Shown here one piece after another: positions 9,924 through 18,682 of a DNA stretch of 64,000 nucleotides (its first letter is position 1; the number at the start of each line of letters is the position of its first letter). Source of the DNA: JAKAVN01 sp963734845 (lineage in GTDB: Bacteria > Desulfobacterota > Binatia > Binatales > Binataceae). The notes beneath the pieces were generated by a model. The model had not been told where the DNA came from and searched no databases. It was given only the letters and a program-made list of their open reading frames with translations. The stretch covers positions 124,001-188,000 of the forward strand of contig CAVTIS010000001.1 in the NCBI GenBank assembly GCA_963734845.1, in the 5' to 3' direction. Position numbers and translations under genes: made by a program.

Positions 9924-10828
9924 TCGAGCAGTTTGAGCAGCGCGTGCACGGTCTCGGTGGCGGGCACGCTCAAGCCGTGGCGGCGCGCGGCGCGCACCAC
10001 GGCGCCGCTAATCGCGTCGTACTCCAGGCGTTTGCCGCGTTCGAGGTCCTGCAGGGTGGAAGTCTTGATCGCGCTCGCGTTGGAGAAATTGCGCGCCACG
10101 TTGTAAAGCGCCTCGACGTCTTGGTCGGAAATTTTTGCGCCCTCGGCGCGTCCGACCATCGCGGTCTCGTTAATCAGGCGGAGCACCAGCGCGTCGCTTT
10201 CGGGGTCGGCGAACATTTCGCCGAGCGTGCAGCGCGCAAGGGCGCTTACGGTGTTGGTGCCGTTGTTGCCCATAAGTTTTTTCCAACGCACGCTCTTCAG
10301 ATCGCGCGTGAACTGACCAAACACTCCGGCGCGTTTGAAAGCCTCGGCCATCCGCTGCGCGCGCGGCGTTTCGCTTCCGTCAAGCTCGCCGAATTCGATT
10401 ATGCCCGACGCGGTATGGAGCAGCTTGCCCGGCGCGGTCAGCTCGGCGCCCACGCGCGCGTTGCCGCCCATCACCGATTCGCGCGGCAGCACCGTGCAAA
10501 GCGCCGCCTCATTCTCGACTCCGTTCTGGATCGTCATCACGGCGCCGCCCTCGGCGAGGCATCCGTCGAGCAGTCGCGCCGTGGCTATAGTGTCGTAGGA
10601 TTTGACGCAGAAGAGAATTAGCTCGTAGGGCGCAAACTCACGCGGGTCGTCGGTCGCCTTGACCTGTAAGTTGAAATCGCCTTGGAAGCTTTTTACTTCG
10701 AGCCCGCGTTCGCGCAGCACGCGCAGGTTCTCGCCGCGCGCACAGTAATAGACGTCCTCGCCGGCCCGTTGCAGGCGCGCACCGTAGAACAGCCCGACTG
10801 CGCCCGCTCCCATGATCAGAATTTTCAT
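9908..10828 (-). CDS. panE: 2-dehydropantoate 2-reductase (KPR family)
   Basis: An NADPH-dependent ketopantoate reductase in pantothenate/CoA biosynthesis. The Rossmann motif GAGAVGLFYGARL is at the N-terminus, followed by LFCVKSYDT and the TIQNGVENE substrate-domain motif; KLMGNNGTNTVSAL carries the catalytic lysine region. The start at 10828 has GAGGGA eight bases upstream, and an in-frame start at 10855 lies inside coaE. It is 306 aa. It follows coaE by 10 bases, so two CoA-pathway steps share an operon. Paralogous KPR proteins can have other substrates, so panE is likely but not certain. Confidence 0.85.
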   Translation of the reverse strand: MKILIMGAGAVGLFYGARLQRAGEDVYYCARGENLRVLRERGLEVKSFQGDFNLQVKATDDPREFAPYELILFCVKSYDTIATARLLDGCLAEGGAVMTIQNGVENEAALCTVLPRESVMGGNARVGAELTAPGKLLHTASGIIEFGELDGSETPRAQRMAEAFKRAGVFGQFTRDLKSVRWKKLMGNNGTNTVSALARCTLGEMFADPESDALVLRLINETAMVGRAEGAKISDQDVEALYNVARNFSNASAIKTSTLQDLERGKRLEYDAISGAVVRAARRHGLSVPATETVHALLKLLDAHRG

Positions 10829-10838
10829 CGCTGGTCCC

Positions 10839-11450
10839 TCAGGCGGCGCGGGCAAGCGCGTCCTGCCACAGGCGGGTCACCGCGGCGCGCAGTTCTTCGA
10901 GCGTGCCATCGTTACGAATCACCGAGGTTGCGTATTTGCGCCGTTCCTCATCGGAGAGCTGCGCCCGGATGCGGGCCTCGGTCTGCTCGGGCTTGAGTCC
11001 GCGGTCGCGCTCGACGCGCTCGATTACGCGCTCGCGCGAGGCGGTTACCAGCCAGATTTCGTCGAACAGCGGCTGCCAGTTGGCCTCGATCAGGATGGCC
11101 GCCTCGACCACGATCGGCCGCGTCTCGCCGTCGCGGCGCATCGCCGCGACCATCTCGCCCATGCGCGCGAACATTTTTGGATGCACGATCGCGTTGAGAC
11201 TTTTCAGCGCTGCCGGATCGGCGAACACGATCGGTCCGAGCTTGCGGCGGTCAATAGCGCGGTCGGATGCGAGGATGCCCTCGCCGAAGGCCTCGATCAG
11301 TTCCCGGTAGGCGGGAGTGCCTGGCTGATAAATCTCGTGGCCGACTTTATCGGCGTCGATCGCGGGCGCGCCTAGCTCGGCCAGGATTTTCGCCGCCGTG
11401 CTCTTGCCCGATCCGATTCCGCCGGTGAGTCCGATAGTAATTGGTTTCAT
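10839..11450 (-). CDS. coaE: Dephospho-CoA kinase
   Basis: The last step of CoA synthesis, phosphorylating dephospho-CoA. The P-loop is GLTGGIGSGKST at residues 5-16, then the AIDADKVGHE motif and the HPKMFARM helix; WLVTASRE and the ER-R-L lid follow. 203 aa is typical. The start at 11450 (MKPITIGLTGG) is the family N-terminus; about 49 extra upstream codons are open but not conserved. It is transcribed with panE, downstream of the ABC exporter. Confidence 0.95.
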   Translation of the reverse strand: MKPITIGLTGGIGSGKSTAAKILAELGAPAIDADKVGHEIYQPGTPAYRELIEAFGEGILASDRAIDRRKLGPIVFADPAALKSLNAIVHPKMFARMGEMVAAMRRDGETRPIVVEAAILIEANWQPLFDEIWLVTASRERVIERVERDRGLKPEQTEARIRAQLSDEERRKYATSVIRNDGTLEELRAAVTRLWQDALARAA

Positions 11451-11493
11451 CGCGATTCGATCTTTACTGTGCTGCCGTTGCCGCGGACTCCTT

Positions 11494-13281
11494 CTAGCCC
11501 GTCGCCTCGCGTCCCCACGACTGGAGATTGTAGAGGTAGCTGAAGAAGCCGCCGCGCGAAAGCAACTCGGCGAAAGTTCCCTGCTCGGCGATCTCACCGT
11601 CGCGCAGCACCAGGATGCGATCGGCGTTCTGAATCGTGGAGAGCCGGTGAGCGATTACCAGCGTCGTGCGACCGCGCATCGCTTCGCGCACCGCGGCCAG
11701 CACCAGCGACTCGGTTTCGGCGTCCAGCGCGCTGGTCGGCTCGTCCATCACCAGCACCGGCGCGTCGCGCAGGAGCGCCCGCGCGATCGTCACCCGCTGC
11801 GCCTCGCCCTCGGAGAGGCTGTGGCCGCCCTGGCCGACGACTTCGTCAAGACCTGCCGGGAGCCGCGCGATCACCGGGTCGAGGCGGGCGGCCGACGCCG
11901 CGCGTTCGATCTCGCGCTGGCTCGCGCCGGGCCGGCCCAGCGCAATATTGGCGCGCATCGTGTCGTACAGCACCAGCGGCGGCTGCAGCACCATCGCGAC
12001 GTTTTGCCGTAGCGACTCAAGCGTGAAATCCAGCGCGTCGTGCCCGTCGATGCTGATCGTGCCCTGCTGCGGTTCATAAAAGCGCACTAACAGGCTCGCC
12101 ATAGTGGTCTTGCCCGCGCCGCTCGGCCCGACGATCGCGACCGTCTCGCCGCGGCCGGCGCGGAAGCTCACGCCCTTGAGCACCGGATGGCCGGGGGCAT
12201 AACCGAATACGACGCCTGCGAACTCTATCTCGCCCCGCGAGCGTCCGAGCGCGCGCGCTCCTGGCCGATCCTTGACCTCGGGTTCGATCTCCAGCAGTTC
12301 CAGGCATCGGCGCAGTCCGGCCATCGCGCCTTGCACCATGCCATAAGTTTGGAACATCTGGTTGATCGGCGCGTAGAGCGAGGCGAGATAGGTTGCGAAT
12401 ACGATCAGGTCGCCAATGGTGAGCCGACCGCTCAGCGTATGCAGCGCGCCGATATAGATGACCACCGCGGTGCCGATAGCGATCAACACATTTACCGCGC
12501 CGGCGTAGGCGGTCTGCAGGGTATACAGGCGCAGCGTTTCGCCCAGGCTCTCGCTGCTCGATTCGACGAACTCGCGATAGGATTCCGCCTCGCGCGTAAA
12601 GGCCTGGACCACGTGGATCGCGGCGAGCGAGCGATGGGCGACGGTATAGAGGCGGCTTTCCTTGATCCGCGCGGCGGCGGCAATGCGATCGATCGGCTTG
12701 CTGGCCATTGCTATAAGCGCAGCCAGGAACGGCACCACCGCCAGCGCCACGATCGTCAATTCCGGATCGATCCGCATCATCACCACGAACATCTCCGCCA
12801 GCATCACGATGGAGGAGAGCAGCGGGAACAGCCCGTTCATCGCAATGGTCTGGACCGAAAAAGTGTCGTAAGTGATCCGCACCATCAAATCGCCAATCGG
12901 GCGCCCGCGATGGAACGAGAGTGAGAGCCGCTGCAGATGGTCGAACATTTCCGCGCGCAGATCGTTGACCATCCGTTGGCCGATCGAAATCGAAATATAA
13001 TTGTTAAAGACGTTGATGAGGCCGAGCACCACGTAAAGCACTACGAGTCCGAGGCAGGCGGCGATCAGCAGGTTTGCGGACGAAAGCTGGGTGGCGCGCG
13101 CGGGCCATGCTGCGCTGAGCGGCACGCCGCGCAATACGTTGTCGATCACGATCTTGAGCGGCCACGGCTTGAGCACTTCCAGCGCGGCCGCCAGCATCAC
13201 GCATATCACCGCCAGCGCGAGTCGTCCGAGGTGCGGCCGGGTGCGGCGCAGCACCACGCCGATGAGCCCGAGCGTGCTCAT
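11494..13281 (-). CDS. ABC exporter, TMD-NBD half transporter
   Basis: A 595 aa half-size exporter that should work as a homodimer in the inner membrane. The N-terminal six-helix domain runs to about residue 330. The ATPase domain has Walker A GPSGAGKTT, the signature as LSEGEAQR (E replacing the usual central G in LSGG), Walker B LVMDEPTS and the H-loop IAHRLST. Its start overlaps the stop of the upstream GH-GT gene as TGATG, implying coupling and a shared glycan or lipid-linked cargo (inference). The frame stays open for about 860 bases upstream of the ATG, but that extension is out-of-frame translation of the GH-GT gene. Confidence 0.92.
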   Translation of the reverse strand: MSTLGLIGVVLRRTRPHLGRLALAVICVMLAAALEVLKPWPLKIVIDNVLRGVPLSAAWPARATQLSSANLLIAACLGLVVLYVVLGLINVFNNYISISIGQRMVNDLRAEMFDHLQRLSLSFHRGRPIGDLMVRITYDTFSVQTIAMNGLFPLLSSIVMLAEMFVVMMRIDPELTIVALAVVPFLAALIAMASKPIDRIAAAARIKESRLYTVAHRSLAAIHVVQAFTREAESYREFVESSSESLGETLRLYTLQTAYAGAVNVLIAIGTAVVIYIGALHTLSGRLTIGDLIVFATYLASLYAPINQMFQTYGMVQGAMAGLRRCLELLEIEPEVKDRPGARALGRSRGEIEFAGVVFGYAPGHPVLKGVSFRAGRGETVAIVGPSGAGKTTMASLLVRFYEPQQGTISIDGHDALDFTLESLRQNVAMVLQPPLVLYDTMRANIALGRPGASQREIERAASAARLDPVIARLPAGLDEVVGQGGHSLSEGEAQRVTIARALLRDAPVLVMDEPTSALDAETESLVLAAVREAMRGRTTLVIAHRLSTIQNADRILVLRDGEIAEQGTFAELLSRGGFFSYLYNLQSWGREATG

Positions 13282-15743
13282 CAGGCGGCCTCTTCCTCCA
13301 CGTGGGCGCGCGCGCCGAGCGCCGCCGCGGCGTCCGCTGCGGCAGCCTTGAGCGCGGCGGGCAGGCGGCTCAGATGCAGCACGGTGAGCGCCGCCGCGCA
13401 GACTCCTACGCCGGTGGCTGCGGCGATTGCGCCGATGCCAGAGAAGCCGGTAGCGAGCATCACCACGACGATCGCCGCCGCGACCGCCACGATGCGCCGT
13501 CCGGCAGGCAAAGCGCGCCATGAGAGCGCGACGCGGCCGTCTTCCAGTTCCAGGCCGTTGAGATGCACGCGCATCCCGGGCGGGACTACGATGATTATGT
13601 CGTAGGACTCGTACCGATCGCCGGCCGCGTCGGCGAGTCCTTGACGGACCAGAGCCGCGCGCATCGCATCCAGCAGCGGCTCGATTCCGCCGGGACCGAG
13701 CGGCTCCGCCAGCGTGACCAGCACGCGGCCGCGCGCGCGCACCGTCGCGGCCTCGTCGTCGGCGGGACCGGGCCCCGGCGCGGAACTCCATTTGACATGC
13801 TCCCGCGCGGCGCTGCGGGCGAGCGATCCCGCGAGCGCGGCGAATGCCAGCAGCGCGCGCGCCGCCAGTGTCATCCGCGCGCCGCCCGCCGGCGCGCGCA
13901 GCGCGGCGGTACGAATCGCGCTCGCGAGGGTCAGCGCCAGCGCGGCCCATCCCAGCCACGCCATCGGTGCGCTGGCAACGCCCGCAGCGATCATGACGAT
14001 TGCGATCGCAACCCATGGCAAGCCGAGCGGTAGTTGCAGCAGCGGCGAAGTCTCGGCCTCTGGGTAGACGCTTTGAAACAGGCCGCGGCCGAAGGCGCCA
14101 TAATAGATACGCGCGCCACCGAACAGGCCGCCGAGCCACGAGGCGCCGCCGTACATCGCGCCCGCGCCAGCGGTCTTCAGCGGATACTTGCGAAACAGCA
14201 GACCCTCGCCGCGGCCGTAACCGCGCTGCTGTTCGACATATGCGGCGAGCGTCGGGCGGCGCTCATGAATCACGACTGCGGCCGGTGCGTTTGCGATCGT
14301 GAGCTTGCGCTCGCCAAGCTGCCACGAGAAATCGACGTCGTCGCCGGCGGCAGTGAACATCGGGTCGAAGCCGCCGGCCGCTCGGGCCACTGCCTTGTCG
14401 ACGATCATGTTGCATCCGCACACCTGCTCGAGCGTATCGTCGCCGGCGCGAACCTCGCGCGGCTGTCCGGGCGCGGCGGCGATCGCGGCCGCTAGCGCCG
14501 AGCCGGATGGCGGCGCGAAATTGGGGCCGCCGGCGGCCGCTGCACTGCGACGCACGAGGGTTTCCACCAGATGGTAGAGCCAATCGCGATCCGCGCGCGC
14601 GTCGGCGTCGATGAAGGCGACGCAACTTCCCGTGGCAGCCTCGATCCCGCGGTTGCGCGCGGACCCCAGGCCGCGATGCTCCGCATGGATCACCTGCACG
14701 CCCGCGCGTGCGGCGATCTCGCCGGTCGAATCGCTCGAGCCGTCATCCACGACGATAATCTCGTAGTCGGGATAGTTCAGATGCGCGAGCGAGTCGATGC
14801 ACGCGCCGAGCGTCGCCTGCGCGTTGTAGGCAGGTACCACGACTGAAGCCCTGGGAGACTCCTTCAGCAGCGGTGGAAGTGGGCTCCTGAAAACTTCGCC
14901 AACCGCCTCGAAGGCTCGCTTGCGCGTGCGTTCGCGAGTCACCAGGCCAAAGGCCCAGTCGGTAATATCGGCGCCGCCGGTATGCCATTCATCGGTGAAG
15001 GCGAACACGATAAAGCCTGAGAGCCCAAGCTCGAAAGCCGCGCGCGCCTGCCACGTTAGCAGCTCGGCCTGATGCTCTTCGCCTTCGCGGATGGTATCCA
15101 TCCCGGTTTCGCTCAGCACCAGCGGGCGCTCGCCCGTCGCCGCCATCAGATGCGTCAGGTAGCGGCGGAAGTCGGGCTCACGATGCAGGTAGACGTTGAA
15201 GCAGATGAAATCGAGGAAGCTCAGATCGAGATATTCCGACGACGGATAGTTCGAGTAGGTGAAGAGCGAGTCGGGTGCGATGCTTTTGCCAAGGTCGTAT
15301 AGATCGCCCATGAAGCGGCTGACCGCTCGCGCGCCGTGCCAACGCACGATGTCGGAGCGGATTTCGTTGCCCAGGCTGAAGGCGAAAATCACGTCGGCAT
15401 AGCGGCGCATCTCGTTGACCGAAGTGCGGATCGTGCCGCGGATGTCTGCGGACATCTGGCGCGAGTCGAGAAACGCCATGTGAAACGGCCACGGCATCCC
15501 GACCATCAGCCGCAATTCGTGCTTCGCGGCCAGCTCGAACATCCATGGCGGCGGCGGCACGTAGGTGCGCACTACGTTGGCGCCAAGTTCGTGCATCAGC
15601 GCGAAATCCTGCGCGGCGCGCTCGGGTTCCGGATAGCGCTCGCCGCGCGAGTTGGGGCTGAACGGCCCGTAGGAGACGCCCCGTGCGTGGAATTTGCGCT
15701 CGCCCTCGAAGAGAAACTTGCCGCGTGCGACCAGACGATCCAT
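13281..15743 (-). CDS. Glycoside hydrolase-glycosyltransferase GT2 fusion, membrane-anchored
   Basis: An 820 aa fusion. Residues about 1-290 form a GH2/GH5-like TIM barrel. The general acid pair is NE in FSLGNEI (N126, E127) and the likely nucleophile is E212 in LVLSETG. Residues about 298-560 are a family 2 glycosyltransferase (VVVPAYNAQATL, VVDDGSSDS, FIDADA, GDDVDFSW). Hydrophobic segments follow at about 565-640 and 755-790, with a soluble stretch between them. It probably builds and trims a surface polysaccharide at the membrane, handing it to the coupled ABC exporter (inference). The catalytic glutamates look intact in the GH part. The sugar specificity is unknown. Confidence 0.85.
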   Translation of the reverse strand: MDRLVARGKFLFEGERKFHARGVSYGPFSPNSRGERYPEPERAAQDFALMHELGANVVRTYVPPPPWMFELAAKHELRLMVGMPWPFHMAFLDSRQMSADIRGTIRTSVNEMRRYADVIFAFSLGNEIRSDIVRWHGARAVSRFMGDLYDLGKSIAPDSLFTYSNYPSSEYLDLSFLDFICFNVYLHREPDFRRYLTHLMAATGERPLVLSETGMDTIREGEEHQAELLTWQARAAFELGLSGFIVFAFTDEWHTGGADITDWAFGLVTRERTRKRAFEAVGEVFRSPLPPLLKESPRASVVVPAYNAQATLGACIDSLAHLNYPDYEIIVVDDGSSDSTGEIAARAGVQVIHAEHRGLGSARNRGIEAATGSCVAFIDADARADRDWLYHLVETLVRRSAAAAGGPNFAPPSGSALAAAIAAAPGQPREVRAGDDTLEQVCGCNMIVDKAVARAAGGFDPMFTAAGDDVDFSWQLGERKLTIANAPAAVVIHERRPTLAAYVEQQRGYGRGEGLLFRKYPLKTAGAGAMYGGASWLGGLFGGARIYYGAFGRGLFQSVYPEAETSPLLQLPLGLPWVAIAIVMIAAGVASAPMAWLGWAALALTLASAIRTAALRAPAGGARMTLAARALLAFAALAGSLARSAAREHVKWSSAPGPGPADDEAATVRARGRVLVTLAEPLGPGGIEPLLDAMRAALVRQGLADAAGDRYESYDIIIVVPPGMRVHLNGLELEDGRVALSWRALPAGRRIVAVAAAIVVVMLATGFSGIGAIAAATGVGVCAAALTVLHLSRLPAALKAAAADAAAALGARAHVEEEAA

Positions 15744-15881
15744 CCCGATGAGCTAATCGTAAACAATCGGACCGCGCAACGCGGTGTCCATCCACGCGCG
15801 ATTGCGCAAATGACGATGCCGCATGCGCTCACGCAGAGAGCGCTTTCAAACGCCCCGTCCAGTCGCCTATATTGCGCCAAC

Positions 15882-16739
15882 ATGAGAAGCGGAGAGCGCG
15901 ACGAGCCAAGAAATTTTGTCGTGGAGGCGAATGGGATTCGCCTGAGCTGTCAGGATTGGGGCGGCGAAGGGCCGCCGATCGTGATGCTGCACGCGACCGG
16001 ATTCCTGGGGCGGGTGTATCGGCCGATCGCGCTTGAGTTGCGTTCGACAGGCCACGTCTATAGCTACGACCAGCGCGGCCACGGCGAGAGTTCGCGCCCG
16101 GCCGACGGCGACTACAGTTGGGCGAGCACGGCCGCCGACCTGAAGGCGTTCATCGTTGAAATGAAGCTTAAGGGCGTGCGCGGGCTCGGTCATTCGGCCG
16201 GGGCGACTGCGATCGGCTCGTTGGCTGGCGCGGAACCAACGCTGGTAACGCGCGCGGTTCTGGTCGAGCCGGTGGTGTTCGAGGAAGAGGCGCGCGACTC
16301 GGTGCAGAACTCGCTCTATGAGCGCACGCTCAAGCGCAAACGATGGTTCGAGAGCGCAGACGCGATGTTTCGCAACCTCGAGCACAAGCCGCCGTTCAAA
16401 ACCTGGCGGCGCGACATGCTCCGCGACTACTGCGAGTATGGCACGCGGCCCGCGCCGCAGGGCGGAGTGGAACTGAAATGCCCACCCGAAATCGAAGCTG
16501 ACTTCTACTCACGCGCGCGAGAATTTCCCGGCCTGACCCGGATTCTCGAAAGCCGTTCGCCATTGCTCCTGATGTTCGGTGAAAAGAGCGACTCGACCGG
16601 GATCAAAATCGCGAACAAGATCGCGGCGCAAATGGTGAATGGCAGCGTCGTCACAATTCCGGACGGCGGCCATTTCCTGCCAATGGAGCAGCCGGAAATG
16701 ATTGCCCGGACGGCGGCGGAGTTCTTCGGCTGCAAATAG
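15882..16739 (+). CDS. Alpha/beta hydrolase
   Basis: A 285 aa cytoplasmic alpha/beta-hydrolase fold protein. The oxyanion region is VMLHATGF, the nucleophile elbow is GLGHSAGA (Ser), and the C-terminal catalytic His lies in IPDGGHFLPMEQPE. YDQRGHGESSRP is the typical strand 4 loop. The start at 15882 opens with MRSGER and gives normal family length; the open frame before it reaches back into the divergent GH-GT gene. Substrate not assignable: esterase, lactonase, epoxide hydrolase-like or C-C hydrolase are all possible. Confidence 0.85.
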   Translation: MRSGERDEPRNFVVEANGIRLSCQDWGGEGPPIVMLHATGFLGRVYRPIALELRSTGHVYSYDQRGHGESSRPADGDYSWASTAADLKAFIVEMKLKGVRGLGHSAGATAIGSLAGAEPTLVTRAVLVEPVVFEEEARDSVQNSLYERTLKRKRWFESADAMFRNLEHKPPFKTWRRDMLRDYCEYGTRPAPQGGVELKCPPEIEADFYSRAREFPGLTRILESRSPLLLMFGEKSDSTGIKIANKIAAQMVNGSVVTIPDGGHFLPMEQPEMIARTAAEFFGCK

Positions 16740-16764
16740 TCGGGCCGCGCAAATAGTCAGACGG

Positions 16765-17391
16765 TTAGATCAGTCCATGAATTTTCGCGAACGGATCCCA
16801 CTGGGGGTCGCGATGCCATTCGTATTCCATCCGGATCGCGACTTGTTCGGCAGTCTCGACGCCGGCGAGCTTTGCGATCAAAGCGAGCGTCATGTCGATT
16901 CCGGCCGAAACCCCTGACGAGGTCGCGAACTTGCCGTCTTCGACCCATCGCGCCTGCTTGATCCATTCGACCGCCGGACCCTGTTCGGTTACCCATTTGA
17001 ACGAGAGCTTATTGGTAGTCGCGCGGTGTCCGTCGAGCAGTCCAGCGCGCGCCAGTAGCGCCGCGCCGGTGCATACGGAAGTCACGATTTCGGCCTCCGC
17101 CGCGCGCCGCACGAGCCACTCCAGCAGCTTGGTGTTGTTGACCTCGCGCCGCGTGCCGATTCCGCCCGGCACCAGCATGACGTCGATCGGCGGACAATCG
17201 GCGAGCGCATAGTCGGCCATCGCTCGCGGACCCTGCGCGCTTTTAACCGCGCCAGCCTCCTCCGCGGTCATCACGATTGTGCAGGCGCCGCCGACCTGCG
17301 CGTGAATTCCCCATGCCTCCAGCGGACCGAAGACGTCGAGCAATTCGAGGCCCTCGAAGAGCAGTACGCCGACGGTTTTCTGCGAAGCCAT
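16765..17391 (-). CDS. DJ-1/PfpI family protein
   Basis: 208 aa of the class I glutamine amidotransferase-like DJ-1/PfpI fold, close in pattern to isonitrile hydratase/GlxA N-domains. The nucleophilic elbow is TSVCTGAALLARAGLLDG with the reactive Cys; VPGGIGTR supplies the other conserved loop, and ATSSGVSAGIDM is the late conserved segment. The start at 17391 has AGGAGG seven bases upstream, so the GTG at 17406 is rejected. Such proteins are hydratases, glyoxalases or chaperone-like enzymes; the substrate is unknown. Confidence 0.85.
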   Translation of the reverse strand: MASQKTVGVLLFEGLELLDVFGPLEAWGIHAQVGGACTIVMTAEEAGAVKSAQGPRAMADYALADCPPIDVMLVPGGIGTRREVNNTKLLEWLVRRAAEAEIVTSVCTGAALLARAGLLDGHRATTNKLSFKWVTEQGPAVEWIKQARWVEDGKFATSSGVSAGIDMTLALIAKLAGVETAEQVAIRMEYEWHRDPQWDPFAKIHGLI

Positions 17392-17490
17392 CGAAAGCCT
17401 CCTCACGCGCCGATAGCGATCACAGCGGAAGGTGGAGGCTAACCACCCGCCACCGTGGCGGGCAAGCGCGTGTCGCGTGTTGCATCGTTG

Positions 17491-17538
17491 GCGCGCGCTG
17501 TTGGAGCGGCCGGTTAAGACCGCTCCAACAGCGCGCGC
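17491..17538. terminator. Perfect 19-bp hairpin surrounding a stop codon
   Basis: Arms 17491-17509 and 17520-17538 are exact reverse complements; the loop 17510-17519 contains the TAA stop (17514-17516) of the minus-strand methyltransferase. No T-run follows. Likely a transcript-end structure between the methyltransferase and the DJ-1 gene downstream. Confidence 0.5.
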
Positions 17539-18251
17539 GCCGCGGCGCTATAGACACCCGGCGCATCATACATCACCAGCGGCGGCTCGACTTCGACCTC
17601 GACCCCGCCGCCTTTGCGCGCCTCGACCAGCACGGTCGAGGCGCTCGCGGCGGCGTAGGGATGGACGAAGCGGATGCGCTTGGGCTCCAGGCGCCGCGCG
17701 CGGAGCGCCGAGATGAGCTCGGCGCTGCGCGCGGCGGCGAAGATGAAGGCGGCGCGGCCGCCGTGGCGCGCGTAGCGCGCCGAGGCGGCGACGAAATCCT
17801 CAAGCCGGGCCGCCGACTCGCCGCGGGCGAGGCGACGGCCGACGAGCGGACTTTCGCGCCCGCTCATGCGGGTGCGAAATGGCGGGTTGGCGAGCACCAG
17901 GTCGAAGCCGCCCGCCGCAGCCCCGAGCACGCGGCGCGCGCGCAAGTCGGTGCATACTGCGCGCACCATCGCGAGATCGTTGAGCGCGGCGTTGCGTGCG
18001 ATTAACGCTGCGAGCGCGGGTTGAATTTCCAGCGCGACCACTTCGCGCGGCCGCGCGAGGGCGGCGTAGATCAGCGTGACCACGCCGCATCCGGCGCCCA
18101 ACTCCAGCACGCGTGCGGCGGGGCGCGCGGCGGCGAAGCGGGCCAGCAGCACCGCCTCGACCGAGAAGCGGTAGCCGCGGCGCGGCTGGTAAAGGCGCAG
18201 TGCGCCGCCTAGGATCGTGTCGAGCGTTTCCTCCGCGATTGATTCACTCAT
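17514..18251 (-). CDS. tRNA1(Val) A37 N6-methyltransferase-like protein (TrmN6/YfiC)
   Basis: A 245 aa SAM-dependent methyltransferase. The SAM-binding motif is VLELGAGCGVV, and LANPPF is the NPPF/NPPY catalytic motif of N6-adenine or N5-glutamine methylases. The N-terminal LDTILGGALRLYQPRRGYRFS-type opening is characteristic of TrmN6, which methylates A37 of tRNA1-Val; other substrates cannot be excluded. Its ATG (18249-18251) shares bases with the divergent ATG at 18250. The last codons and the stop form a 19-bp perfect hairpin. Confidence 0.8.
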   Translation of the reverse strand: MSESIAEETLDTILGGALRLYQPRRGYRFSVEAVLLARFAAARPAARVLELGAGCGVVTLIYAALARPREVVALEIQPALAALIARNAALNDLAMVRAVCTDLRARRVLGAAAGGFDLVLANPPFRTRMSGRESPLVGRRLARGESAARLEDFVAASARYARHGGRAAFIFAAARSAELISALRARRLEPKRIRFVHPYAAASASTVLVEARKGGGVEVEVEPPLVMYDAPGVYSAAARALLERS

Positions 18252-18456
18252 GAATTCCGGCGACCAGGGCGAGCGCTACGCGCGTATCTTTCGCAAGGCC
18301 GGCGTCTACCTCGCCAAGGGCAACGTAGCGCGTGCGCTCGAGGTGCTCAAAGAGGGACGCGATCTTGCCGAGCGCGAGGGCCATCCAAAAATGGCGGGCC
18401 TGTTTGCCGCTGAGATGAAACGCGCCAAGGCGCCCGCGGATCCCGAACAGCAATAA
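18250..18456 (+). CDS. Small hypothetical protein (68 aa), TPR-like helices
   Basis: A 68 aa polar protein with a helical repeat-like stretch (ARALEVLKEGRDLAER), reminiscent of a single TPR unit. No signal peptide and no family recognised. The ATG at 18250 overlaps the divergent methyltransferase start (CATG); an upstream ATG at 18217 would run into that gene. No clear Shine-Dalgarno. Real coding is likely from composition and a neat fit between genes, but unproven. Confidence 0.5.
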   Translation: MNSGDQGERYARIFRKAGVYLAKGNVARALEVLKEGRDLAEREGHPKMAGLFAAEMKRAKAPADPEQQ

Positions 18457-18558
18457 GCCGGAAGATTTCAATCGTGCGGGCGTTTTGGCGGGATGGTAAG
18501 CGTCCCAAACGGCGTCTGGGCAGGGGTTTCGTTGCATCGTGTCCAGTGGCGGCACCGC

Positions 18559-18586
18559 TTGACGGCGCGCGGTTCGTACTTAAGTT
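18559..18586 (+). promoter_or_regulatory. Possible sigma-70 promoter for hsp20
   Basis: TTGACG at 18559-18564, a 16-base spacer, then TAAGTT at 18581-18586, about 100 bases before the hsp20 start. The -10 match is weak. I see no clear sigma-32 or CIRCE element in the 226-base gap. Confidence 0.25.
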
Positions 18587-18682
18587 CTGATCAGCGAGGC
18601 GCGGAGGGAACACGGCCCGGCGCGCGCAGCGAAAATCAAAATATCGACCGGCAAGTAAAATACGCGGTCGGGAGGTTTACAC

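Noticed and set aside
13282..14139. Open extension upstream of the ABC exporter start
   Set aside because: It is a shifted-frame translation of the GH-GT gene; the exporter fold starts at 13281.
15336..15881. Upstream extension of the alpha/beta hydrolase
   Set aside because: Antisense to the GH-GT gene and not similar to the hydrolase family.
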